13,271 nt of DNA from Euryarchaeota archaeon UBA495 (lineage in GTDB: Archaea; Thermoplasmatota; Poseidoniia; Poseidoniales; Poseidoniaceae): positions 1-13,271 of the forward strand of contig DALQ01000042.1 of the NCBI GenBank assembly GCA_002496845.1. The letters are read 5' to 3'. Position 1 is the stretch's first letter. The number at the start of each line of letters is the position of its first letter. The notes below the pieces were generated by a model that made no database searches, was not told the origin of the DNA, and worked only from the letters and a program-made list of their open reading frames with translations. Shown here in pieces: positions 1-5,565 of the stretch. The position numbers and the translations under genes were made by a program.

Positions 1-153
1 CAGCGCAAGAAGATGGCCAAGCAGATGAACCGCTACATCGAGGAGTGGGGGGCTGGCGCCATCGTCTACCGACACGGCTTCTGTGCCAACCTGTTCATCC
101 CTGGCGTGACCTTGCTCGACGCCGGTCCGCTGGACCTCAGTCCTCTGAAGTGA
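1..153 (+). CDS. C-terminal end of an unidentified protein (5' truncated)
   Basis: An open frame enters from the left edge and ends at TGA 151-153, giving the last 50 residues of a protein. The fragment has a basic start (QRKKMAKQ), then a region reading EEWGAGAIVYRHGF, one Cys, and a hydrophobic segment with LFIPGVTLLDAG before the C-terminal LSPLK. The absence of stops, the codon use like that of neighbouring genes and the orderly 50-bp gap to the next start support a real gene tail. I do not recognise the family and the fragment is too short to assign a function. Confidence 0.6.
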   Translation, partial: QRKKMAKQMNRYIEEWGAGAIVYRHGFCANLFIPGVTLLDAGPLDLSPLK

Positions 154-203
154 GCCCACAGGCCTCAACAGGGCTTCAAGAACGGCACGTCGTTTCTATC
201 ACC

Positions 204-653
204 ATGCGAGCCTTGGTGCTGTGCCTCATGCTGCCCTTGTTCTGCATGACGGCTGCTGCGGAAACGGTGGTCATCTCCGTGGACAGCACGAACCTGCGCT
301 TCACGCCCAGTGAGGTGACGATCACCGAAGGCGACGAGGTGCGCTTCTTCTGGAGCGGCCAGGCCCTGCCCCATAACGCGGTGGCCAAGGACGGCTTCTT
401 CTCCACGGGCGATCCTGAGCGCGAGGTGGACCACACGGTGGAGTTCCCGGTGGGCACAAGCGGCACCTACGACTTCGTCTGCGAGCCGCACGAATCGGCC
501 GGCATGGTCGGCACGATCACCGTCGAGCCCGCGCCACCGGTGGAAGAGGAGGCGCCACCCGAGGCGCCCGTCGAAACGCCGCTGAACGCGGGTGCCTCGA
601 TGATACTCGGTTTGCTGCTGGCTTGTGCCGCCCTCGCCAAGCGTGAGTCCTAA
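204..653 (+). CDS. Exported, membrane-anchored blue-copper protein (plastocyanin/halocyanin-like cupredoxin)
   Basis: This 149-residue protein probably carries single electrons outside the membrane through a type-1 copper site. Residues 1-19 form a signal peptide (MRALVLCLMLPLFCMTAAA). Residues about 21-108 are a cupredoxin domain with the expected ligands: His57 in ALPHNAV, Cys93 and His96 in FVCEPHES, and Met101. A Pro/Glu-rich linker (about 109-127) leads to a hydrophobic C-terminal helix (about 130-144) and a short KRES tail, so the domain is tethered to the membrane. The ATG at 204 is preferred over an upstream in-frame ATG at 45 because it starts exactly at the signal peptide and the earlier one overlaps the upstream gene. 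Small archaeal cupredoxins of this layout often donate electrons to terminal oxidases. The oxidase genes at 9308-13271 make that plausible here, but the partner is inferred. Confidence 0.9.
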   Translation: MRALVLCLMLPLFCMTAAAETVVISVDSTNLRFTPSEVTITEGDEVRFFWSGQALPHNAVAKDGFFSTGDPEREVDHTVEFPVGTSGTYDFVCEPHESAGMVGTITVEPAPPVEEEAPPEAPVETPLNAGASMILGLLLACAALAKRES

Positions 654-664
654 CGGACTTCGGT

Positions 665-1483
665 TCAGGTTTGGCAAGCGGGACAGACGTCCAATCGTCG
701 CCCACCGACGCGCCCATGGACGATCGTCGCTTGACAGCGGTGGCAGGCCATGCCGTCGCGGTGGAACACGTAATGCCGCGCGCTTCGACGCGCCACGCCG
801 TTGTCGCGCATCGTTTGGTAGGTCGCCAGGTCCACCGTGACGCCTTTCTGATGGTAGGCGCGTCGCGTGATGATCATCGCGGCTTCGGCCAACGCGTCCT
901 TTTCGGCCGCGTTCAGGTGGCCCAAGCGCCGGGAAGGGTCCACGCCGGCTTCAAACAGGATTTCGCTGCGCAGGTAATTGCCCACGCCGGCGAGGAAGCG
1001 CTGATCTAGCAGCAATCCGGCCAGTCCGCGCCGCTGGAAACGCGCTTCGTCAAGGTGAACACGGACCTCTTCGGGTGTGGTCAGCAGGTCCGCGATGTCA
1101 GGGCCAAGTTGCGCGATGTAGGGGTGGCCCTCGACCTCCCACGGCTCCAGCAGCATCACGTCGCTTGCGGACCACAGACGGCACGCGTGGGTGCCGTTGA
1201 TCAGCGACACGCGAAGGGAACGATTCCAGTCAGGAGGCGGGGTTGCTGCCCGGTTGACCGTCCACCGTCCGTAGAGCTGGTTGTGACTGTACAGCACATG
1301 GTCGCCCACGCGAATAAGCATCGCTTTGCTCCTGGCTTCGACCGATTCCACCTCACGTCCGACCCAACCCTCGAGGCGTCCGGCGATGGCGGGATGTTCG
1401 GCGTGGACCTCGACCAGCGTCTTGCCAACCAGCGCCTTGCGAAGACGGTCTGCGGCCCGATGGATTTCAGGACCTTCGGGCAT
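665..1483 (-). CDS. nei: Endonuclease VIII (Nei), Fpg/Nei-family DNA glycosylase/AP lyase
   Basis: This base-excision-repair enzyme removes oxidised pyrimidines and cuts the abasic strand by beta/delta elimination. The 272-residue product begins MPEGPEIHR: after Met removal Pro1 is the catalytic nucleophile and Glu2 the acid. It also has a Lys at residue 53 (RSKAML), the Nei block YSHNQLYGRW (65-74), a helix-two-turn-helix with LLLDQRFLAGVGNYLRSEIL (157-176), and a C-terminal zinc finger with Cys247, Cys250, Cys267 and Cys270. Length and motifs match bacterial Nei rather than Fpg. The start at 1483 is fixed because Pro must directly follow Met, so the frame's upstream extension is not translated. 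It converges on the cupredoxin gene with an 11-bp gap and diverges from the gene at 1575. Fpg/Nei enzymes are mainly bacterial, so if the host is an archaeon transfer is likely. Confidence 0.95.
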   Translation of the reverse strand: MPEGPEIHRAADRLRKALVGKTLVEVHAEHPAIAGRLEGWVGREVESVEARSKAMLIRVGDHVLYSHNQLYGRWTVNRAATPPPDWNRSLRVSLINGTHACRLWSASDVMLLEPWEVEGHPYIAQLGPDIADLLTTPEEVRVHLDEARFQRRGLAGLLLDQRFLAGVGNYLRSEILFEAGVDPSRRLGHLNAAEKDALAEAAMIITRRAYHQKGVTVDLATYQTMRDNGVARRSARHYVFHRDGMACHRCQATIVHGRVGGRRLDVCPACQT

Positions 1484-1574
1484 AGTTTCGCAGACGTGCA
1501 TCCCATGATAAGCGGTGTTCGTTCGCCGTGGAGCACGAGCAAACGGTCTTGGCCCTTTGACACAAATTGCGAGC

Positions 1575-1826
1575 ATGGCGCGCCGCCGCTGGACGGAGGA
1601 GAAGCGCATCACCCGCGAAGCGGTGACGTGGATTCACCTCATGCTGCAGGAGTGTGGTCCGATGAGCACCCGCGAAATCATCGACGCCCTCGAAGCCGAA
1701 GGCCGTCCTGTGCGTGTGCATGAACTGCAACGTGCGTTGCGTCGAGCGGAGCACGTCCATCCTGTGGACGAACGTGAAGGGCCACGCGGAAAAGTCACCG
1801 TATGGGCGTGGGAAATCCGCGATTAG
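1575..1826 (+). CDS. Small winged-helix-like protein, possible DNA-binding regulator
   Basis: An 83-residue basic protein beginning MARRRWTEEKRITRE. The predicted order is a first helix (about 12-26), a second helix with STREIIDALEAEG (31-43), a third helix that could be a recognition helix (about 47-60, VHELQRALRRAEH), then a charged turn (DEREGPRGK) and a final strand (VTVWAWEI) that would form the wing. This is the pattern of a compact winged-helix domain resembling HARE-HTH or similar folds. The ATG at 1575 is chosen over an upstream in-frame start at 1515 because it begins the ordered, basic part. The gene diverges from nei across 91 bp and overlaps the 3' end of the Rieske gene by 4 nt. 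The role is inferred from predicted fold only. Confidence 0.65.
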   Translation: MARRRWTEEKRITREAVTWIHLMLQECGPMSTREIIDALEAEGRPVRVHELQRALRRAEHVHPVDEREGPRGKVTVWAWEIRD

Positions 1827-2182
1827 GACAGGTTCACCCAGAGCCGTCCGTCCTCGATTTTCGTGTCAAAGATACCGAGGTCCTTCGGTTTCGACATCTT
1901 GCCGACCATCTTGCCGTACGCTGGGAGCAGCGGGAAAGGCGACCATTCGACCATGGACCCGTCCTCGATCTTGTGCGTGGTTTGGTGCAGGGGGCACCGC
2001 ACACAACCGTCGTCGGTGATTTTCGCGCCCCAAGCCAAAGGCCAGCGCATGTGGCGGCAGAGGGCTTGGGTGGCGAAGTATTCGCCGTGCTTGCGCCCGA
2101 TCATCATCATCTTGCCCTTGACGACCTTCATCGCCGTGCGGTCCTTTTTCCAGTTCGCTTTCATCACCTTGTGCCACGTCAT
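1823..2182 (-). CDS. Small Rieske-type [2Fe-2S] protein
   Basis: A 119-residue soluble protein consisting of one Rieske ferredoxin-like domain. Cluster ligands are visible as Cys42-x-His44 (ALCRHMRW) and Cys63-x2-His66 (RCPLHQTTH), with an extra Cys60 just before the second box. The N-terminus is basic and Met-rich (KKDRTAMKVVKGKMMMIG), and there is no signal peptide, membrane helix or catalytic oxygenase domain. It therefore looks like an electron carrier rather than an oxygenase alpha subunit or a bc1 subunit. Its ATG overlaps the stop of the upstream flavoprotein gene by 4 nt (ATGA), which implies translational coupling. The likely job is electron transfer to or from that flavoenzyme, which is inference from context. 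The 3' end overlaps the convergent winged-helix gene by 4 nt. Confidence 0.85.
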   Translation of the reverse strand: MTWHKVMKANWKKDRTAMKVVKGKMMMIGRKHGEYFATQALCRHMRWPLAWGAKITDDGCVRCPLHQTTHKIEDGSMVEWSPFPLLPAYGKMVGKMSKPKDLGIFDTKIEDGRLWVNLS

Positions 2183-3447
2183 GCCGTCACCTCCACCGCT
2201 GCAGGACGTTGCAGGTCCTGCGGACCCTGCGGGAGCGGCACGCCCAACGCTTCGAGCACACGTTCGGCGCTGCGCAGCGTTCCTTGCACCGAGGGGTGCG
2301 TGGTGTGGTCACCCGCCAAGAGCACGCCGTCCACGTCCACCGGCAGGTGGTCGCGTCCGACGTGATGGGTGGGGATGTTGGGCAGGGCATGGCGCACATC
2401 GGTCCGGCCGACAATGCGCCATGAGGCCGCTTCAGGGAACCACGACCGCAGCCGTTCTTGGACGTCTTCTGCGGCGTGGTCTTGTTCACCAAGCAACGTG
2501 GCGACCACGAAATGCTGGCCGTCGTCGCGCGGATGCAGGAGGGTCGGCACGTGCACGTGCAAGACCGGAGAGCTGGTCGGGTCGTATTCTCCGTTCAGCA
2601 GCAGCCGGGCAGCCCGAAGCGGCGGAGCCTCGGTCGCGTAGACCATGGTGGTCGTGCGCCTTTCATCGGGGCTCGTCGTGATGTCCAACAGGCTCGCCGC
2701 AACGTGTTGTGGGACGGCGAGCACCACCTTGTCGTGGTCGTGCCGCACACCGTCGACGGTGACGCCGTTGGCGTCCACGTCCTCCACGGCCACCCCCAAA
2801 CGAACCGCTTCCGACGGGAGGCGGGACGCCAGTTGGAGGGGTACGGCGACGATGCCGTCCTTGGGCATCACCATGCTTCCGTTGGCCATGGCGCCCCAGG
2901 TGAAGGTGGCGAAGGCGGCCCGTTCCTTTCGTTGTGGGTCGAGGGTGATGCCGGCGAAGAGCGGGTGCAGGACGCGTTGCCTCAACCCTTTGCTGAAACC
3001 CTGATCGGCCAGACCTGCGTCGATGCTCTGGGAGGGCCGGTCGAGGGGAGCCTCAAGGTCACGTCCTCGGGCACGTTGCCGCCACCGCAACAAGCGGAGC
3101 GCGTTGAACGGGCCTACGCTGCGCAGGGTCGGCAACAGGGTGCTTGGACGACGCAGAGCGTCCCCAAGAAGCAGGCGCTTTCCTTGGCTTGGGAGGATGA
3201 CTTCGGTGCTCGGGTCCATTGGCGTGGCCTCGAGCGCCGCCACGTCCACCCATCGCTTCAGGGCCGGATAGGCCGTATGCAGCACGTGAAAGCCGAGGTC
3301 CACGGGGTGGCCTTCCATCGTTGTCGTCCCCATGCGGCCGCCGAGCCGATCTGAGGCTTCGTAGACCGTGATGTCGTGGCCAGCGGCGTAAAGGGCGCTT
3401 GCCGTGGCCAAACCGGCCAAACCGCCACCGACGATGCCCACGTTCAT
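2179..3447 (-). CDS. FAD-dependent oxidoreductase, amine oxidase / phytoene desaturase-like
   Basis: A 422-residue flavoenzyme. The N-terminus is a dinucleotide-binding fold: GIVGGGLAGLATASAL at 3-18 (GxGxxG), acidic residue at the end of strand two (YEASDRLGGRMG, 29-40), then the family block DLGFHVLH (50-57). The middle holds HPLFAGITLD (161-170) and the C-terminus the FAD-binding LLAGDHTTHPSVQG (376-389), typical of the amine oxidase/desaturase superfamily. The substrate cannot be read from sequence; relatives include phytoene, squalene and protoporphyrinogen oxidases. The ATG at 3447 is preferred over 3471 because the nucleotide-binding motif follows at once, and GGGGTGA at 3452-3458 lies 4 nt upstream. 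It sits 4 nt after the SDR stop and overlaps the Rieske gene by 4 nt, so it is the middle gene of a redox operon. Confidence 0.85.
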   Translation of the reverse strand: MNVGIVGGGLAGLATASALYAAGHDITVYEASDRLGGRMGTTTMEGHPVDLGFHVLHTAYPALKRWVDVAALEATPMDPSTEVILPSQGKRLLLGDALRRPSTLLPTLRSVGPFNALRLLRWRQRARGRDLEAPLDRPSQSIDAGLADQGFSKGLRQRVLHPLFAGITLDPQRKERAAFATFTWGAMANGSMVMPKDGIVAVPLQLASRLPSEAVRLGVAVEDVDANGVTVDGVRHDHDKVVLAVPQHVAASLLDITTSPDERRTTTMVYATEAPPLRAARLLLNGEYDPTSSPVLHVHVPTLLHPRDDGQHFVVATLLGEQDHAAEDVQERLRSWFPEAASWRIVGRTDVRHALPNIPTHHVGRDHLPVDVDGVLLAGDHTTHPSVQGTLRSAERVLEALGVPLPQGPQDLQRPAAVEVTA

Positions 3448-3451
3448 GCGT

Positions 3452-3458
3452 TCACCCC
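3452..3458 (-). promoter_or_regulatory. Ribosome-binding site for the FAD oxidoreductase
   Basis: On the minus strand the sequence reads GGGGTGA followed by ACGC and the ATG at 3447, a good Shine-Dalgarno match. Its TGA is also the stop codon of the upstream SDR gene. This fixes the downstream start at 3447 rather than the in-frame ATG at 3471. Confidence 0.6.
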
Positions 3459-4180
3459 ATCGCTCGGACACGGCCCATGCCGCCGTCGACGTGCAGCACT
3501 TCTCCGGTCATGTTGTCTGGGGCACCGGTCAGCAACCACGCCATGCTCGTGGCCACCTCTTCGGGTTGACCGATCCGGCCGATGGGGACCATGGCCTCCG
3601 AGGCGGCCCGTGCGGCGTCGGAACGGAGCATGGGTTCAGCCAGCCTCGTTTCGGTGAGGGAAGGGGCAACGGCGTTGATGCGCAGCCCACGCTTGGCGTA
3701 GGTGGCTGCGGCGGAACGCACCATGGCTTCGAGGCCGCCCTTGGCTGCCGCGATGGCTTCGTGGTTCACCAGACCGAGTCCGGCGGCCACGCTGGACGTG
3801 AACACCATCCGGCCTCCACCAGAACGCATCATGGCCTTGCCGCAAACGGACAGCGTCAGGAAGGCGCTGCCGAGGTTGGTGGCGATGACCTCGTTGAATT
3901 GGTCCATTTTCATGGCGTGAGGTGGCCGAATCACAATCGAACCCACAAGGTGGGCCACCATGGACAAGGGTTCGTCGGCGGTTGCTTTGGCCACAGCCTC
4001 CTGGAGCACGGCTTGGTCGAGGGCATCACCAACCACGGGATGGAAGCGTTCGTGGCTCAAACCGGCGAGGCGCGATTGGTCACGGGCGAGACCCGTGACG
4101 GTGTGACCGTCAGCCAGAAGGGTCGGAATCAATCGCTGCGCTATGTCACTGCTGGCGCCTACCACGAGCACGGAAGCCAT
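3452..4180 (-). CDS. Short-chain dehydrogenase/reductase (SDR) with Tyr replaced at the catalytic position
   Basis: A 242-residue Rossmann-fold protein of SDR length. It has an N-terminal nucleotide-binding loop (VLVVGASSDIAQRL, 4-17), GDALD (51-55) for adenine binding, Asn102 (ATNLGSAF), Ser129/Ser130 (FTSSVAAG), Lys147, and the late motifs RINAVAPSLTETRL (167-180) and GEVLHVDGGMGR (226-237). The residue four before Lys147 is Ile143 (HEAIAAAK), where classical SDRs have the catalytic Tyr. The enzyme may therefore be non-classical or have lost dehydrogenase activity; from memory, similar NHEAIAAAK-type SDRs occur elsewhere. It is the first gene of the SDR-flavoprotein-Rieske operon and diverges from pdxH across a spacer containing two dyads. 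The substrate is unknown. Confidence 0.85.
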   Translation of the reverse strand: MASVLVVGASSDIAQRLIPTLLADGHTVTGLARDQSRLAGLSHERFHPVVGDALDQAVLQEAVAKATADEPLSMVAHLVGSIVIRPPHAMKMDQFNEVIATNLGSAFLTLSVCGKAMMRSGGGRMVFTSSVAAGLGLVNHEAIAAAKGGLEAMVRSAAATYAKRGLRINAVAPSLTETRLAEPMLRSDAARAASEAMVPIGRIGQPEEVATSMAWLLTGAPDNMTGEVLHVDGGMGRVRAMG

Positions 4181-4204
4181 GGTGCGAAAATCAAGGGTGC
4201 GTAC

Positions 4205-4245
4205 TTGAACGCCTGTTCCTCAGCGTTGGTTGAACAGGGGTTCAA
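4205..4245. promoter_or_regulatory. Double dyad GAAC-N4-GTTC in the divergent SDR/pdxH spacer (putative operator)
   Basis: Two dyads of the form GAAC-N4-GTTC lie at 4207-4218 (N4 = GCCT) and 4232-4243 (N4 = AGGG), with centres exactly 25 bp apart. The right one extends to TTGAAC-N4-GTTCAA (4230-4245) with perfect 6-bp arms. The two halves also form a larger inverted repeat, 4205-4218 against 4232-4245, matching at 13 of 14 positions around a 13-nt spacer. It occupies the middle of the 89-bp region between the two divergent starts (4180 and 4270), where a shared operator would lie. The half-site resembles the LexA Cheo-box type known from Gram-positive bacteria, but no regulator is identified here. 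An RNA hairpin is the alternative reading. Confidence 0.6.
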
Positions 4246-4269
4246 GGCCTGCCTGTGCAACGTGGAGTC

Positions 4270-4899
4270 ATGGAGCACCTCCGCGAGGAGTACGACGGGG
4301 AACTTGACCCCGCTTCGGTGGATTCTGAGGACCCGTTGGGCCTGCTCACAACGTGGATTCACGAAGCAGAGCAAGCGGGCTTGAGCGATCCCACCGCGAT
4401 GTGCCTTGCCACGCTTGGGCCCGACGGCTCTCCTCGATCACGCATGGTTCTGTGCAAGGGCGTCGAGGGCACGACCGTCCGCTTCTTCACCAACCTCACC
4501 TCGGACAAAGCAAGCCAACTGCAGGCGGATGCACGGGCCTCCCTCACGTTCTGGTGGCCCGACATGGACCGTTCAACCCGTGTGGTGGGGCACGTCACGC
4601 CGCTGGAACGTGCAGAGGTCGAGGCGTATTTTGCAAGCCGCCCCCGCTCCTCCCAAATCGGCGCTTGGGTCTCGGACCAGTCCTCTGAAATTGAAGACCG
4701 AGCGGCTTTGGAGGCCAAACACGTCAGCGTTCACGCGCGTTTTGAGGGCCAAGACGTGCCCTGCCCGCCTCATTGGGGCGGCTTTCGCTTTCATGCGCAA
4801 GAGGTCGAGTACTGGGCCGGCCGTCCGGCCCGGCTGCACGACCGCATCCGTCTGAGGTTTGAGCATGGAGCATGGTCTCCATCGCGCCTCCAACCCTGA
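4270..4899 (+). CDS. pdxH: Pyridoxamine/pyridoxine 5'-phosphate oxidase
   Basis: FMN-dependent oxidase that makes pyridoxal 5'-phosphate from pyridoxamine or pyridoxine 5'-phosphate in the salvage and late de novo PLP route. The 209-residue protein aligns along its length with bacterial PdxH: HLREEY near the start, DPTAMCLATL (40-49), SRMVLCK (57-63) and FFTNLTSDKA (72-81) for FMN, SRPRSSQIGAWVSDQSS (123-139), WGGFRF (169-174), EYWAGRPARLHDR (180-192), and AWSPSRLQP at the end. The ATG at 4270 is preferred; a GTG at 4255 in the same frame would add five residues. It diverges from the SDR gene and is followed 9 nt later by the CoA-binding gene, so the two probably share a transcript. Confidence 0.95.
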   Translation: MEHLREEYDGELDPASVDSEDPLGLLTTWIHEAEQAGLSDPTAMCLATLGPDGSPRSRMVLCKGVEGTTVRFFTNLTSDKASQLQADARASLTFWWPDMDRSTRVVGHVTPLERAEVEAYFASRPRSSQIGAWVSDQSSEIEDRAALEAKHVSVHARFEGQDVPCPPHWGGFRFHAQEVEYWAGRPARLHDRIRLRFEHGAWSPSRLQP

Positions 4900-4908
4900 A
4901 GTGGTCGC

Positions 4909-5562
4909 ATGGACGCCTCACTGGATCTCATTCCCGCCTTGAAGGCGGTCACGTCCATCCACGTCTTCGGCGCGGGGTTGAACGCCGAGCGAACCTCCCA
5001 CACGGCCGTTCCTGAGCTTCGGCAACGCGGGTGGCGGGTGGTCCCTGTTCACCCGCGTGACGGCGGTGCATGCATCGACGGTGTCCCGATTCGATCCACG
5101 GTGGAGGAGGGCACCACCGTGGAAGTGGCGGTGCTGTTCCTCGCCCCTGAACGTGCCCGAGATCAAGTTCGACGCCTTCTGATGACGCCCCACGAGACGC
5201 CGCCCTTGGTGTGGTTCCAGCCAGGGGCTGAAGACGACATCGCCCTCGAATGGCTTCGTGAGGCCGGTTGGGAAAGCGTTCATGCAGATTGCATCGTTCG
5301 TTATTCAGAACGACACAACCTCTCAAGGCCCTCCATCGAGACCCCTTGGTACCGGCAAATTTCGGACGAGGATGGCTCTGGGTGCTCCGTTTGGACCGCG
5401 CATGGATGCGATGAACACGCCGAGCCTCCAACCACGGCCGTCGAATGGGTTGGCGATCTGCTCGACCTCAAGACGTCAACGACGAGCGTTCCAACCTACA
5501 TTCGGAGTCTTTGCAGGGAGGACGAATCCTTGGAAGCCTGTGCGCTCCGATTGTCGCGCTGA
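4909..5562 (+). CDS. CoA-binding-domain protein (YccU/COG1832-like) with C-terminal extension
   Basis: A 217-residue soluble protein. Residues about 14-135 form a CoA-binding Rossmann-like domain: IHVFGAGLNAERTSH (17-31), a strand and turn WRVVPVHPR (42-50), GVPIRSTVEE (58-67), a strand VEVAVLFLAP (71-80), PLVWFQPGAEDD (99-110), and ADCIVRYSERHNL (126-138). Small proteins of this family are usually about 140 residues and of unclear biochemical role. Here about 75 extra C-terminal residues (140-217) follow, rich in Thr, Ser and acidic residues, which I cannot assign. It starts 9 nt after pdxH and ends 3 nt from the convergent ribD stop. Confidence 0.8.
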   Translation: MDASLDLIPALKAVTSIHVFGAGLNAERTSHTAVPELRQRGWRVVPVHPRDGGACIDGVPIRSTVEEGTTVEVAVLFLAPERARDQVRRLLMTPHETPPLVWFQPGAEDDIALEWLREAGWESVHADCIVRYSERHNLSRPSIETPWYRQISDEDGSGCSVWTAHGCDEHAEPPTTAVEWVGDLLDLKTSTTSVPTYIRSLCREDESLEACALRLSR

Positions 5563-5565
5563 CGG

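Noticed and set aside
45..203. Upstream in-frame extension of the cupredoxin gene
   Set aside because: It overlaps the coding tail of the preceding gene, reads as Arg-rich out-of-frame sequence, and would bury the signal peptide.
1484..1574. Archaeal TATA box upstream of nei (TTATCA on the minus strand near 1502-1510)
   Set aside because: Short and only a weak match to the consensus; spacing to the start fits a leaderless or short-leader transcript but the evidence is too thin to annotate.
1484..1612. Longer N-terminus for endonuclease VIII
   Set aside because: The catalytic Pro must be residue 2 after Met, which fixes the start at 1483.
1863..3354. Long plus-strand frames opposite the redox operon (and similar ones opposite the lipoprotein, SCO and oxidase genes)
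   Set aside because: They are antisense shadows in GC-rich DNA, with compositions rich in Arg, Gly, His and Pro and no recognisable motifs; the minus-strand genes have clear domains.
4228..4250. Possible tRNA T-arm remnant (GGTTCAA-like) near pdxH
   Set aside because: The stem around the TTCAA loop does not pair properly and no acceptor or anticodon arm is present; the sequence is explained by the dyads.
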